IMG/VR virus record: IMGVR_UViG_3300009085_001558
Coordinates: 1 to 45,122 of that record
From: a virus
DNA length: 45,122 nt
Reading direction: 5' to 3' (one strand)
Shown: positions 9,189-16,575 of the stretch, piece after piece
Position numbering within the stretch: position 1 is the stretch's first letter
Layout of the letters: each line of letters starts with the position of its first letter
Program-made: the position numbers and the translations under genes
Notes under the pieces: model-generated
The model's database searches: none
Told to the model about the DNA's origin: nothing
What the model saw: only the letters and a program-made list of their open reading frames with translations

Positions 9189-9440
9189 ATGAAAATCTTC
9201 AAATCGCGCAAGTTCTGGATCGTTGTTTCGGACGCCGTGGTTTCGATTATCACAATGGCCGCAACTCTGTATCTGGCGAATGACATCGAGACGCGGGGCT
9301 TTGTGCTGGGCATCATCACCGCGCTCCAGCCCGTTGTTATCGCTCTCATCAACGGGATCGCCACGGAAGATGCTGCGGAGAAGTCGAACCCGGCTTACTT
9401 TATGGACGACGGTCTTGACGAACCGGAGAAAGTGGTCTAG
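9189..9440 (+). CDS. Holin candidate, two transmembrane segments
   Basis: An 83-residue protein starting after AAAAGGAG with a 7-base spacer. A basic start (MKIFKSRKFW) precedes two hydrophobic spans: WIVVSDAVVSIITMAATLYL, and a second around residues 41-58. The acidic C-terminal tail is charged, as in many phage holins. An upstream in-frame ATG exists inside the previous gene but lacks a ribosome-binding site. The endolysins are not adjacent (an amidase near 24 kb, a GH24 enzyme near 27 kb), so the lysis cassette is split. The role would be timed permeabilisation of the inner membrane. Confidence 0.6.
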   Translation: MKIFKSRKFWIVVSDAVVSIITMAATLYLANDIETRGFVLGIITALQPVVIALINGIATEDAAEKSNPAYFMDDGLDEPEKVV

Positions 9441-9469
9441 ACTAATTACGCGCTTCTCTCCTATGTTTG

Positions 9470-9500
9470 GAACACGGTCATCCCTCCGGTGGCCGTGTTC
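9470..9500 (+). terminator. Terminator-like hairpin between converging operons
   Basis: An 11-bp stem (GAACACGGTCA with TGGCCGTGTTC, one G-T pair) encloses a 9-base loop. It sits between the end of the rightward tail operon and the end of the leftward operon. A short T-rich stretch follows on the plus strand. It probably stops transcription from both sides. Confidence 0.65.
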
Positions 9501-9504
9501 GTAT

Positions 9505-9795
9505 TTAAGTATAGCGTTCTTTAATTTTCAGCGGTGCGCCGTCCAACCAGGCGTCCACGAAATACTTACCGTGAATTCTACATTGTCTTTCGTAAAACCA
9601 TTGGCGGAATGCGGTCGTCTCACCGTATCTGCTATGAAAATTTTGACAACACCATGACATATTTATTGGGGCGTCGAAGTAATCGCGGTTCTTATGGACC
9701 CCCTGAAATTTTTTACGGTTTATTAATGTATGATTCCAAGCGTACCAACCGTTGCACTTGTGATCCTTTAGAAATTCATGCCCTATACAGTTCAT
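9505..9795 (-). CDS. Small HNH-like phage protein, last gene of the leftward operon
   Basis: A 96-residue protein coupled to the LuxR-like gene by ATGA. It has several His and Cys (HEFLKDHKCNGW, then NMSWCCQNFHSRYGET) in an arrangement reminiscent of the metal-binding half of small HNH proteins. A complete HNH triad is not clear. The C-terminus is basic. It could be a degenerate or minimal homing-type nuclease. Gene reality is supported by coupling and operon position; function is weakly supported. Confidence 0.5.
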   Translation of the reverse strand: MNCIGHEFLKDHKCNGWYAWNHTLINRKKFQGVHKNRDYFDAPINMSWCCQNFHSRYGETTAFRQWFYERQCRIHGKYFVDAWLDGAPLKIKERYT

Positions 9796-9998
9796 GCTTT
9801 ACTCGCCCGTGTCTCAGGGAATTCGCTACCCATCTTCTTTCGCAAATGCTGGACGTGTGTTTTGACAGTATCGTAAGTGACGAATAACTCCTTGGCTATC
9901 TCACGTCTGGACATCCTCAATACGAGGCAGATTAAAACCTTCTTCTCCTGGGGTGTCAATCCGAATGGGTTCTGATGACTCTTTTGCGTCTCTTTCAT
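9792..9998 (-). CDS. Minimal LuxR/GerE-type helix-turn-helix regulator
   Basis: These 68 residues make up little more than a LuxR-family DNA-binding domain: FGLTPQEKKVLICLVLRMS, then REIAKELFVTYDTVKTHVQHL, the typical tetrahelical HTH with the VKTHV recognition helix. No sensor domain is attached, so activity may depend on concentration or a partner. It starts inside the last third of the preceding regulator gene in another frame, so the two proteins share DNA. It probably regulates phage transcription from the end of the early operon. Confidence 0.75.
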   Translation of the reverse strand: MKETQKSHQNPFGLTPQEKKVLICLVLRMSRREIAKELFVTYDTVKTHVQHLRKKMGSEFPETRASKA

Positions 9999-10251
9999 TT
10001 TTCCACCTTTTGAGGATGTAGCGGCTGAGTAGTTTATATTTATATCGCCAATTAGTTTTCTTATGCAGATTAGGAGACAATTTCAAAAGACTTCTCCTAA
10101 CACGCTTATCTTTAGGCACATAATTGGTATTTATAAATTTCCACATAGCTCCTTTACTAGTTCCATGGTCTTCAGCCAATGAACTATATTTTGATCCGTC
10201 ATTCAACCGAACTTTTAGCTTTTCTCTAACTATTTCGAATCTGTTCATCAT
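9901..10251 (-). CDS. Putative helix-turn-helix DNA-binding protein
   Basis: A 116-residue basic protein. The central segment (SSLAEDHGTSKGAMWKFIN) reads like a helix-turn-helix, followed by many Lys and Arg. The gene starts with two Met codons inside the end of the HNH gene upstream. Its last 98 bases overlap the LuxR-like gene in a different frame. Which of the overlapping ends is fully used is unclear. It is probably a phage repressor or activator, inferred from composition. Confidence 0.5.
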   Translation of the reverse strand: MMNRFEIVREKLKVRLNDGSKYSSLAEDHGTSKGAMWKFINTNYVPKDKRVRRSLLKLSPNLHKKTNWRYKYKLLSRYILKRWKNERDAKESSEPIRIDTPGEEGFNLPRIEDVQT

Positions 10252-10837
10252 ATAAATCCACTAAAAATTGTATTTTGCCTTTTTTATCCGTGGATCTAAA
10301 ACGACGCAAATTCTCTCTTAATTTTCTATGCGCTTCTGGGATAATACCAGCCATTTCACACGTATTCAACCAATCGATCCATTGTTTTGTTTTTGATTTT
10401 TCTGTCCCGCGATCTATGTCATAACATTCTGCACATAAAAACAAAGACGGAGAATGCTCACGATAAGAAAACGGTAGCATACAGTCGGTACAAATTGCAC
10501 GCTGTAATTTATAATTTTTTCTTCTTCCTAGAATATATTGTCGTTTTGATTCTACATCATCAAATATTTTATTTGACGCTAATAAATTGCATAGCATACA
10601 TGTTGGAACTAAATTTTCTATATCATTATCATTGTCCCACGACCACGGAACAACGTGGTCAATAACTACTGCAATTTCGTCATGGCAATAAAAACAAGTG
10701 CGCCCATAAAGGTCAATTAGCATATCCCAATATTTGCGATATTTCCACGATTTTCGATATGTTCTCACCCTCACACCTTTTTGATGGCCCAATGCGTTGA
10801 TTTGGCGTTTCAAGTAGAAACAAACCCATTGTAGCAT
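10226..10837 (-). CDS. HNH endonuclease with additional zinc-binding Cys pairs
   Basis: A 203-residue protein. A first CxxC (TCFYCHDE) and the HNH core (VIDHVVPWSWDNDNDIENLVP, then CMLCN) form the beta-beta-alpha metal site. A second zinc pair follows (CTDCMLPF ... CAEC). The C-terminal half is basic and helical, suited to DNA binding. No good Shine-Dalgarno precedes the first ATG, so a start a few codons inside is possible. It may be a homing-type nuclease or a packaging/recombination helper. It sits among several HNH genes in this operon. Confidence 0.75.
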   Translation of the reverse strand: MLQWVCFYLKRQINALGHQKGVRVRTYRKSWKYRKYWDMLIDLYGRTCFYCHDEIAVVIDHVVPWSWDNDNDIENLVPTCMLCNLLASNKIFDDVESKRQYILGRRKNYKLQRAICTDCMLPFSYREHSPSLFLCAECYDIDRGTEKSKTKQWIDWLNTCEMAGIIPEAHRKLRENLRRFRSTDKKGKIQFLVDLYDEQIRNS

Positions 10838-10898
10838 AGGTTGGCCATGCGCTCAAGTCTTATAAGGCGTGTTTGGGGTTCCTACACGTAACATCCTG

Positions 10899-11264
10899 TT
10901 ATCCGACAGGTTTTATCCAATTATTAGCTTCGATAACGATCTCGCCCTTCTTGACAACCTGCGCTCTGGTGATGGTGATGCTTTCCAGAACCGAATCGTC
11001 AAATCCGAGCGCATCAAAGATACCATCTATCGCGGGCTTGCAAGCGGTCAAAACTCCATCGGCGTCAAAGTGTCGTTTGTCAGGCGGGAAGAAGGTTATG
11101 GTCAGGCTTGTCGGATATGTGCTGATGTTCAATTTGTTTTTCTGTTGAAGCGTGGCAATCTTCGCCTCATAGCGATAGTCTTGCACGATGTCATTCGTGT
11201 ACTTCTTCTGGACCCGCGAATTAGGGAATAACTTTCTATCCGGCCAAGGGAGTTTGATAATCAT
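10899..11264 (-). CDS. rusA: RusA-like Holliday junction resolvase
   Basis: At 121 residues it matches the RusA family in length. It opens with a basic patch (KLPWPDRKLFPNSRVQKKYTN) and carries the catalytic region RHFDADGVLTACKPAIDGIF with the Asp residues that bind magnesium. A second Asp pair follows in ALGFDDSVLES. It overlaps the upstream HNH gene by ATGA. The role is to cut four-way junctions during phage recombination or before packaging. A second, unrelated resolvase-type gene (endonuclease VII) is present near 27.6 kb. Confidence 0.85.
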   Translation of the reverse strand: MIIKLPWPDRKLFPNSRVQKKYTNDIVQDYRYEAKIATLQQKNKLNISTYPTSLTITFFPPDKRHFDADGVLTACKPAIDGIFDALGFDDSVLESITITRAQVVKKGEIVIEANNWIKPVG

Positions 11265-11632
11265 GGTTTTCTATACTCCAATAGCATATCCAGGTGTTCC
11301 ATAACCCACGGACGATCCGTAGGGTGTCCCATGAGATGCGCGTAGTATCCAGCAACATACGGGCGGAACCATTCACTGTGCTGGAACATCCACGGGCGTT
11401 CCATGACAACCTTTGCTTGAATATGCAAATGGCATCGTTGGCAGAGCGCAGGAATATTCCACCATTCGCAGTTACTTGGGTTGAGATCCAAATGATGAAC
11501 CGTCAGAACATATCCTGTTTTGGTATCATGCGCATGTCCGCAGCGAACACACTTCCATCCCGCTTCTTCTTTTGTGCGGTCTGCAATCTCTTTCCAATTG
11601 GCAGGATAATCGGAAGTGGACTTGCGAATCAC
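11261..11632 (-). CDS. HNH endonuclease
   Basis: A 123-residue protein with CxxC (CVRCGHAHD), the His-His motif (LTVHHLDLNPSNCEWWNI) and CxxC..H (LCQRCHLHIQAK), the standard HNH fold with a structural zinc. A GTG start is chosen: it overlaps the upstream stop as GTGA and has GGAGG 7 bases before it. An upstream ATG would force a long overlap. It is probably a phage-associated nuclease, mobile or helping packaging. Confidence 0.8.
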   Translation of the reverse strand: MIRKSTSDYPANWKEIADRTKEEAGWKCVRCGHAHDTKTGYVLTVHHLDLNPSNCEWWNIPALCQRCHLHIQAKVVMERPWMFQHSEWFRPYVAGYYAHLMGHPTDRPWVMEHLDMLLEYRKP

Positions 11633-11841
11633 TTCATCCCTCCGAAGTCCCGGAGTTCTGCAACAGGTTTGTTCTGTTGGCATAGGTCGCAGCGTCCCAT
11701 ATTCCAGGTTGTCCCTCCCCACGGTTCCTGCTTGCACTTATCGGATCCGCATTCGTGGCATACCCAATGGGGCTTTGGTTTGGGAATGACAACCTTCGTG
11801 CGCCGGTGTCCGTTGCGTTCGGGATAGACGAGTTTGCCCAT
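11629..11841 (-). CDS. Small zinc-ribbon protein
   Basis: A 70-residue basic protein with two Cys pairs (CHECGSDKC and CDLC) separated by about 20 residues, which is enough for one zinc ribbon. AGGAGG lies 4 bases before the ATG. It is coupled to the HNH gene downstream. No family name can be given; a nucleic-acid-binding accessory role is inferred from charge and zinc ligands. Confidence 0.6.
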   Translation of the reverse strand: MGKLVYPERNGHRRTKVVIPKPKPHWVCHECGSDKCKQEPWGGTTWNMGRCDLCQQNKPVAELRDFGGMK

Positions 11842-11850
11842 CGTGCCTCC

Positions 11851-12876
11851 TTATCGGATCAACCATTTGCTGTTGGCTTCGATGATGCGCATGTTCTCAA
11901 TCTCGAAGTCGTTACCGTTGACTTCCATTCCAGCAAAACCATAATTCCAATTGTTGATGCGTGCATACTCAGGCCAGAGACAGCACAGACAACCTACTGA
12001 CCAAGCCGTATCCAGTCGTCGGGAAAAACTGTTTTGCGCGTGCATGGATGTTCTGTGGTAATGACCTTCGAGGATACATTCTACGGCTTTGAGATATGCG
12101 CCTCTGGCTGGATTGACTTGCGAGCTTGCACCTTTCAATTCATGGCCGTGAATTAGATTCAATTTTCCAACAAACAATGGGACATCTGCTTCAACAAGAA
12201 TAACTCCGCGCTTGCTAAGTCCGAGATATTCATCCCAGATAAAATCCTTAAGATGGAAAAGTTCAGGAGCCTTTGCCTTCAGATACCGTTCAAGTCGGTC
12301 CTCGTGGTTTCCGTGTTTCCAGATTATTATTGCATTCGGATATTCCTTTTGTAGAACATCCAGGAATTTACTGAAGTCGTCTAATTCATTTCGGAAGTGT
12401 CTTTTGCGAGGATCCTTCTCGAATTTGGATAGCATGTAACAATCAATCATATCTCCGCCAAGGAATAAATAATCCGTGTATCCATTTTCTTTACCCCATT
12501 GGAGAGCCATTGTCACAGCCCGAACGTCGTGATATGGAATGTGCGCATCGAATAGTAGCATTCCCCTTCCCTTCTTTACCGGGAATCGCATAGGTTTCCA
12601 GTTGTCGTTATGGCTCTTGGGAAGTCCGAACGGATTGGATTCTTTCATTGCGCCATTCTCCTTTGGTCGAATATTGCTCTTGTCGGATAGTGTTCTTCTA
12701 TTTTTCTCTCCATGCGATCCTGCATGATACCGAAGGACATCTCTGGCTTCGTCAAAGGACATGAACACAGAAGGGTTGTTATAAAGCAGCATCCGTGCCA
12801 ATTGACGGTGAGGAGCGTCAGGATATTGCTGGAGTATTTCTACTGCCAGTTTACCCTTGATGGTTTGTTTCGGCAT
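11851..12876 (-). CDS. Calcineurin-like metallophosphoesterase
   Basis: A 341-residue protein with the full metallophosphoesterase signature in order: FDAH, FLGGDMID, KHGNHEDR, LIHGHE and EGHYHRT. These ligands hold a two-metal centre. An N-terminal ~70 residues (QQYPDAPHRQLARML...) look helical and may bind DNA. The substrate cannot be told: phosphodiesters, nucleotides or nucleic-acid ends are possible. An RNA ligase is encoded upstream in the same operon, so a role in nucleic-acid end processing is conceivable (inference). Confidence 0.8.
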   Translation of the reverse strand: MPKQTIKGKLAVEILQQYPDAPHRQLARMLLYNNPSVFMSFDEARDVLRYHAGSHGEKNRRTLSDKSNIRPKENGAMKESNPFGLPKSHNDNWKPMRFPVKKGRGMLLFDAHIPYHDVRAVTMALQWGKENGYTDYLFLGGDMIDCYMLSKFEKDPRKRHFRNELDDFSKFLDVLQKEYPNAIIIWKHGNHEDRLERYLKAKAPELFHLKDFIWDEYLGLSKRGVILVEADVPLFVGKLNLIHGHELKGASSQVNPARGAYLKAVECILEGHYHRTSMHAQNSFSRRLDTAWSVGCLCCLWPEYARINNWNYGFAGMEVNGNDFEIENMRIIEANSKWLIR

Positions 12877-13048
12877 TTGATTTCTTCTCTACGTCTGCCC
12901 TCAATTCACGAGCAAACTCCATAATACGATCCTGTATCCAATTTTCTCCACGCCATTCCGCGCGGTTACCGGCGCGTTGCAAGTCAGGGATTATGGAGTC
13001 ATCAAACCACGGAAGGAGGGTAGGATGGGTCCAGATATTAGTTACCAT
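12851..13048 (-). CDS. Hypothetical protein, 65 residues
   Basis: A short, Trp- and Arg-rich protein (WRGENWIQDRIMEFARELR) with a strong AGGAGG site before its ATG. It overlaps the metallophosphoesterase gene by 26 bases and the upstream gene by 11. No domain is recognised. The tight overlaps and ribosome-binding site make it likely to be translated. Confidence 0.5.
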   Translation of the reverse strand: MVTNIWTHPTLLPWFDDSIIPDLQRAGNRAEWRGENWIQDRIMEFARELRADVEKKSNAETNHQG

Positions 13049-13229
13049 TTACGGCCTCCTCCTGAACACGGATATGCGGAACGTCGGTGTGGATTACCAA
13101 CCTTATTGGTTTATCGACCAACTTATTTGGCGGACAGATGCACAACAGGTTTACCGGATAGTTCATCTCCTTCCAATGCTCGTGGAAGGTGTGACAGTTT
13201 TCGGGAGTCAATCTTTTTACACATGCCAT
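13038..13229 (-). CDS. Hypothetical protein, 63 residues, downstream of pentamer array A
   Basis: A short protein with several Cys and His (MACVKRLTPENCHTFHEHW ... LLCICPP) that could bind a metal. It has an AAAGGAT ribosome-binding site. Its 5' leader is the (GGYNN)n array, so it is the first gene behind that element in the leftward operon. The function is unknown. Confidence 0.45.
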   Translation of the reverse strand: MACVKRLTPENCHTFHEHWKEMNYPVNLLCICPPNKLVDKPIRLVIHTDVPHIRVQEEAVNGN

Positions 13230-13262
13230 TTTTTATCCTTTCTGTTAGTTGTATTGCTCCAA

Positions 13263-13322
13263 ACCAGACCTCGCCACGCCATGCCCCACCTTGCCTCACC
13301 TTACCTTGCCATGCCTGGCCTC
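13263..13322 (-). repeat. Pentanucleotide array A, (GGYNN)12 on the minus strand
   Basis: Read on the minus strand (the transcribed strand here), GGC or GGT occurs at exactly 5-base steps for 12 consecutive units with no exception, followed by a final GGA. The two bases between are variable. The array begins within the stop codon of the 186-residue gene and ends about 30 bases before the next start. It ends in GGTCTGGTTTGGA, matching the ends of arrays B2 and C. It lies inside an operon, so it would be transcribed. GG every 5 bases could form two-tier G-quadruplexes. Confidence 0.85.
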
Positions 13323-13881
13323 ATTTACTGGTTTTGCATTCATCCAAGGCTTCACGGGCGACTTTCAAATAATCCTTCTTATCAGGAGGAGCAATAGCCA
13401 TCAACTTATCCAATCTGGAAAACGTCTCCAATAGCAAACATGAAAATTCATCTCTTTCAACATCCTCAATCCCTCGGTCCTTTCGGATCTGTTCGTGGAT
13501 TTCTTCGCTTGTCCATCCCTGTCTAGTTTTCAAGAGAAGGTATTTGATCTTCTCATTATCCGGTAGGCTTCGCACAACGCCCATGTCGGAGATGTAGAGC
13601 GGATATTCACCCTTCACCGCAACCCGGATGGAGCGCGGGACACTCTTGGTAATGGACTTGTAATTTGATAGCGTTGCGGATTGTTGCTCCGGGAAGTAGA
13701 CCAGATACTGCGTCCAGTCTCCTTCAAAGACCTCTTCCAACTCATTGAGCAAGTCCCCGATTTCGATAGGAGACATGCGGTTCTTGTACGCCACTTCCTG
13801 CGTGAGAACCTTGGCCTCCGCATGATTGGGGGCGCGGTTGAAAGCCAATCCGAATTCGTCTGATGTGTACCAGGCTGTCAT
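13321..13881 (-). CDS. Hypothetical protein, possible ParB/KorB-type HTH
   Basis: A 186-residue protein. The middle (SATLSNYKSITKSVPRSIR, then ISDMGVVRSLPDNEKIKYLL and KTRQGWTSEEIHEQIRK) resembles the helical DNA-binding region of ParB-like and plasmid-partition proteins, but the match is by eye and weak. It is coupled to the RNA ligase gene by a 4-base overlap. Its stop codon is the first part of pentamer array A. It may bind DNA or the replication machinery; function is unproven. Confidence 0.45.
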   Translation of the reverse strand: MTAWYTSDEFGLAFNRAPNHAEAKVLTQEVAYKNRMSPIEIGDLLNELEEVFEGDWTQYLVYFPEQQSATLSNYKSITKSVPRSIRVAVKGEYPLYISDMGVVRSLPDNEKIKYLLLKTRQGWTSEEIHEQIRKDRGIEDVERDEFSCLLLETFSRLDKLMAIAPPDKKDYLKVAREALDECKTSK

Positions 13882-14780
13882 AAATCCTCCTTCGTTTCAA
13901 ATGCTGATTGCGCGAGTTGATCCTTGTACCATTGTGGAATTCCAGCGATGACACCGCGCTTAATCATCGGCCAGAAGTGCGAGAATAGACGCTGTTTGAT
14001 TTCGTCTTCGCATTCCTTCAGGATGTCATCCGGGATTTCGCGGATGATAATGGCGATGTCGCGCAGGTTTCCTTCCAGTCTGCCGTTCTCCCGGAGATGC
14101 TGAAGGGCTTTAGTCCACCGCGCTTCGCTCCGATACTGCATGATGAGCGTTTGCACTACATCGGATTGGGTCGGGTTTCGTTTGCGCCAGTCAACACCGT
14201 TTTCTTCCTTGAATTTCTCGCTGACGTATTTTCCAGCCGCGAATTTCTTTTCCGCAGTCATCAGCGTGTAGTTCTTTACCACGACCCCTTCGATCTTCGT
14301 ACCGCCAAGGATGCTTTCGCGGTCCAAGAAGGACTGGAACATCTCGTAGTTTTCGACAGTTCCACGGTAGAGCATAGGAACGACTTCCAACCCGATCCGT
14401 GCGGCTTCCGCGGCCTTATCCTCGTAGGTCATGTAATCTTCAAGGCCGGTGCAAACATCGAATAGGATTAGATGCTGATTGGGAACCCGCGCATAAGACA
14501 GGGTATTGTGCTTCGGCTTCTGGAGATATTCACAGCGATAAATCCAGCCGGGATGCAGGTCAAGACTTCGCGCAATCGCCACGGCTTGTTTGAACATTTC
14601 CTCCGGTGCATCCAAGAGCAATTGCTTTTCCTTGGATCGGCATTGCAATTCGCCGTCCAGAATTCCCATTGAGAATTGCGAACCGTCGATCTTTTCTTCG
14701 ACCGTCACTTCTCCGGTGAAGATTGCTCCGATGGTTTTGTGCCCTAGCGCATAGACGGAAGGATAACTGTATATGCCCAT
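13878..14780 (-). CDS. RNA ligase (Rnl2-like nucleotidyltransferase)
   Basis: A 300-residue enzyme. VEEKIDGSQFS carries the nucleophile Lys30 (motif I KxDG). Other motifs follow: WIYRCEYLQKPKHNTLSY (motif III region), KIEGVVVKNY (motif IV) and KYVSEKFKE (motif V lysines). It seals RNA or nicked ends through an enzyme-AMP intermediate. The second ATG is chosen because AGGAG stands 6 bases before it. Phage RNA ligases can repair host-cleaved tRNAs; no polynucleotide kinase is seen beside it. It sits in the replication operon next to SSB. Confidence 0.8.
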   Translation of the reverse strand: MGIYSYPSVYALGHKTIGAIFTGEVTVEEKIDGSQFSMGILDGELQCRSKEKQLLLDAPEEMFKQAVAIARSLDLHPGWIYRCEYLQKPKHNTLSYARVPNQHLILFDVCTGLEDYMTYEDKAAEAARIGLEVVPMLYRGTVENYEMFQSFLDRESILGGTKIEGVVVKNYTLMTAEKKFAAGKYVSEKFKEENGVDWRKRNPTQSDVVQTLIMQYRSEARWTKALQHLRENGRLEGNLRDIAIIIREIPDDILKECEDEIKQRLFSHFWPMIKRGVIAGIPQWYKDQLAQSAFETKEDL

Positions 14781-14789
14781 TGTCATCTC

Positions 14790-15182
14790 CTAGAACGGAA
14801 TAGATTCTTCTTCTGCGGATGGGGTTGCGTCGGGTTTATTGCCACCCAGGAATTTGACGGTATCTGCGCGGACCTCAAACGATGCGCCCGAGGATCCATC
14901 GCCACGGGTGAAGATACGCGGACCGCCGGTTTCCTTGTCCGCGACAAGCTGGCCTTCGACAAACACCTGCATTCCCTTCGTGACGTACTGCTTGCATATC
15001 TCAGCCAACTTTCCCCAAGTGGCGACCTTGTACCAGATTGTTTCTTCCACCTTCTCGCCGGCTGAATTCTTCCATGAACGATTGACGGCGACGGAGAATC
15101 CCGTTACGGCCTGTCCTTTGTCGGTGTAGCGCATTTCTGGGTCGCGCCCAACGTGTCCAATAAACTCAATTCGATCAAACAT
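14790..15182 (-). CDS. ssb: Single-stranded DNA-binding protein
   Basis: A 130-residue protein with the OB-fold pattern of bacterial SSB: FIGHVGRDPEMRYTDKGQAV, FSVAVNRSWKN, IWYKVATWGKLAEICKQYV and GMQVFVEGQL. It ends in an acidic tail, EEESIPF, the tip that binds replication and repair partners. It covers single strands at the phage fork and lies just downstream of DnaB. Confidence 0.93.
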   Translation of the reverse strand: MFDRIEFIGHVGRDPEMRYTDKGQAVTGFSVAVNRSWKNSAGEKVEETIWYKVATWGKLAEICKQYVTKGMQVFVEGQLVADKETGGPRIFTRGDGSSGASFEVRADTVKFLGGNKPDATPSAEEESIPF

Positions 15183-15192
15183 TTATTCCTCC

Positions 15193-16575
15193 TTAGAATG
15201 GGATTTGCTGTTCTTCCGGTTCGCGTGGTTCGGATAGTGCTGCGCGTGATTTCGGTTGCGGACGGGAAGCAATGGGGCGCACGCAATCCCCAAAGCCCGG
15301 CCGGTCCAGCTTGCGCACAAGGTTGATTTTCTTCTTGCCCTCTTCGCGGGACTTGGCGAATAGAGCAGTAATCAATTGTGGATTAGGAAGATCACCTTTC
15401 TTATCCGGTATGTGTTCGACAAGGAAGATTAGATTATCTGCGTTGTTGACGTTCTGAATAGGACCACTAAGATGCGCCGTACCGGGGACTTTTTCTTTAA
15501 CACCTTCTTTTGGCATAGTGTGGATTGCCAAAACGTGAATGCCTAACTTACGCGCCCACCGTTTGAGTTCTGTTGTCTGGCGCATTTCTCTTTCGTTTCT
15601 ATCCGTTTCGACATCAACAATCTGACCGATATAGTCAATGATAGCAACGTCTAATTGATTTCTGCGTCTTCGCGCCAGCATGTCATATCCCAACTGTTGC
15701 ATGGACATGGAGGCGTCATCCAAAATAGATATCGGCAATTGGGAAAAGTATTTAGCGGACGGAATAAACTCTGTTGCGAATTGCTCGTTTGTAATCCGTC
15801 CGCTTTTCATCGCGTGGGCGCGAAGTCCGGACTCAAGGTTGATCCACCGGCGCAGTATTTGTTTCGCTGGCATCTCCCACGAGTAGACCGCTACATGAAA
15901 ACCACACTTGGCGATATTTAAGGCGGCTTGGTCACAGAGGGTTGATTTGCCGATACCAGGCTCGCCAGATACAACTGTTAGTTCTCCCGGCTGTAATCCT
16001 CCTAAGAATGTATCGATGTCGATAAGGCCGGTTGGAAAGCCCCACACATCGCGCGGGTCCGCCATGCGCGTTTCGACTTCTTCCCACAGGTCGGAGATTT
16101 GGTCGCTGATTTTGGCTTCCTGAATTCTGGAAGGGGCGATAATGTCAAACGATGACGTTGCTTGTTGTACGGCATCCAAAACCGGGATGGTTGGGTCATG
16201 CGCCAGCTGCGCGATACCGGAAGCGACAATCAGCATCCGCCGGCGGATAGCCTCTTCCTCCACGATATGCCCGTATGCTTCGGCGTGCATGGAAGTTGGA
16301 ACGTTGTTCATTAGCGCAGCCAGATACGCACCACCACCAGCTTCGGCCAACCGTCCCTGTTTATCCAATTCCTCCGATATGGTCAGCGCGTCGATGGGCG
16401 TACCATTTTTGGAACACGTCTCCATCGCTTCCCATATCCACCCATTGCGGTGAATGTAGAAGTCACCCGTATGCAGGAAGGCGGCGATGTCAATATAGAC
16501 GGCGGGGTTAATAAAGACCGCGCCAAGAAGTGACTCCTCGGCTTCTCGGTTCTGTGGATCAGATATAGGGGTCAC
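15193..16575 (-). CDS. dnaB: Replicative DNA helicase, DnaB family, with SSB-like C-terminal tip
   Basis: A 460-residue protein. The N-terminal domain (EAEESLLGAVFINPAVY, ~8-100) and the RecA-like motor are both present. Walker A is GEPGIGKST near residue 205, Walker B is VAIIDYIGQI, and AIHTMPKEG and AKSREEGKKK are also seen. A C-terminal tail of ~40 residues ends EEQQIPF, strikingly like the SSB tip EEESIPF encoded next door. It would form the hexamer that opens the fork. The initiator upstream overlaps it by 4 bases. Confidence 0.92.
   Translation of the reverse strand: MTPISDPQNREAEESLLGAVFINPAVYIDIAAFLHTGDFYIHRNGWIWEAMETCSKNGTPIDALTISEELDKQGRLAEAGGGAYLAALMNNVPTSMHAEAYGHIVEEEAIRRRMLIVASGIAQLAHDPTIPVLDAVQQATSSFDIIAPSRIQEAKISDQISDLWEEVETRMADPRDVWGFPTGLIDIDTFLGGLQPGELTVVSGEPGIGKSTLCDQAALNIAKCGFHVAVYSWEMPAKQILRRWINLESGLRAHAMKSGRITNEQFATEFIPSAKYFSQLPISILDDASMSMQQLGYDMLARRRRNQLDVAIIDYIGQIVDVETDRNEREMRQTTELKRWARKLGIHVLAIHTMPKEGVKEKVPGTAHLSGPIQNVNNADNLIFLVEHIPDKKGDLPNPQLITALFAKSREEGKKKINLVRKLDRPGFGDCVRPIASRPQPKSRAALSEPREPEEQQIPF

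Noticed and set aside
13249-13434. Plus-strand frames reading through array A (Pro/Cys/Leu-rich)
   Set aside because: They are antisense to the operon, have no start signals, and result from stop-poor repeats.
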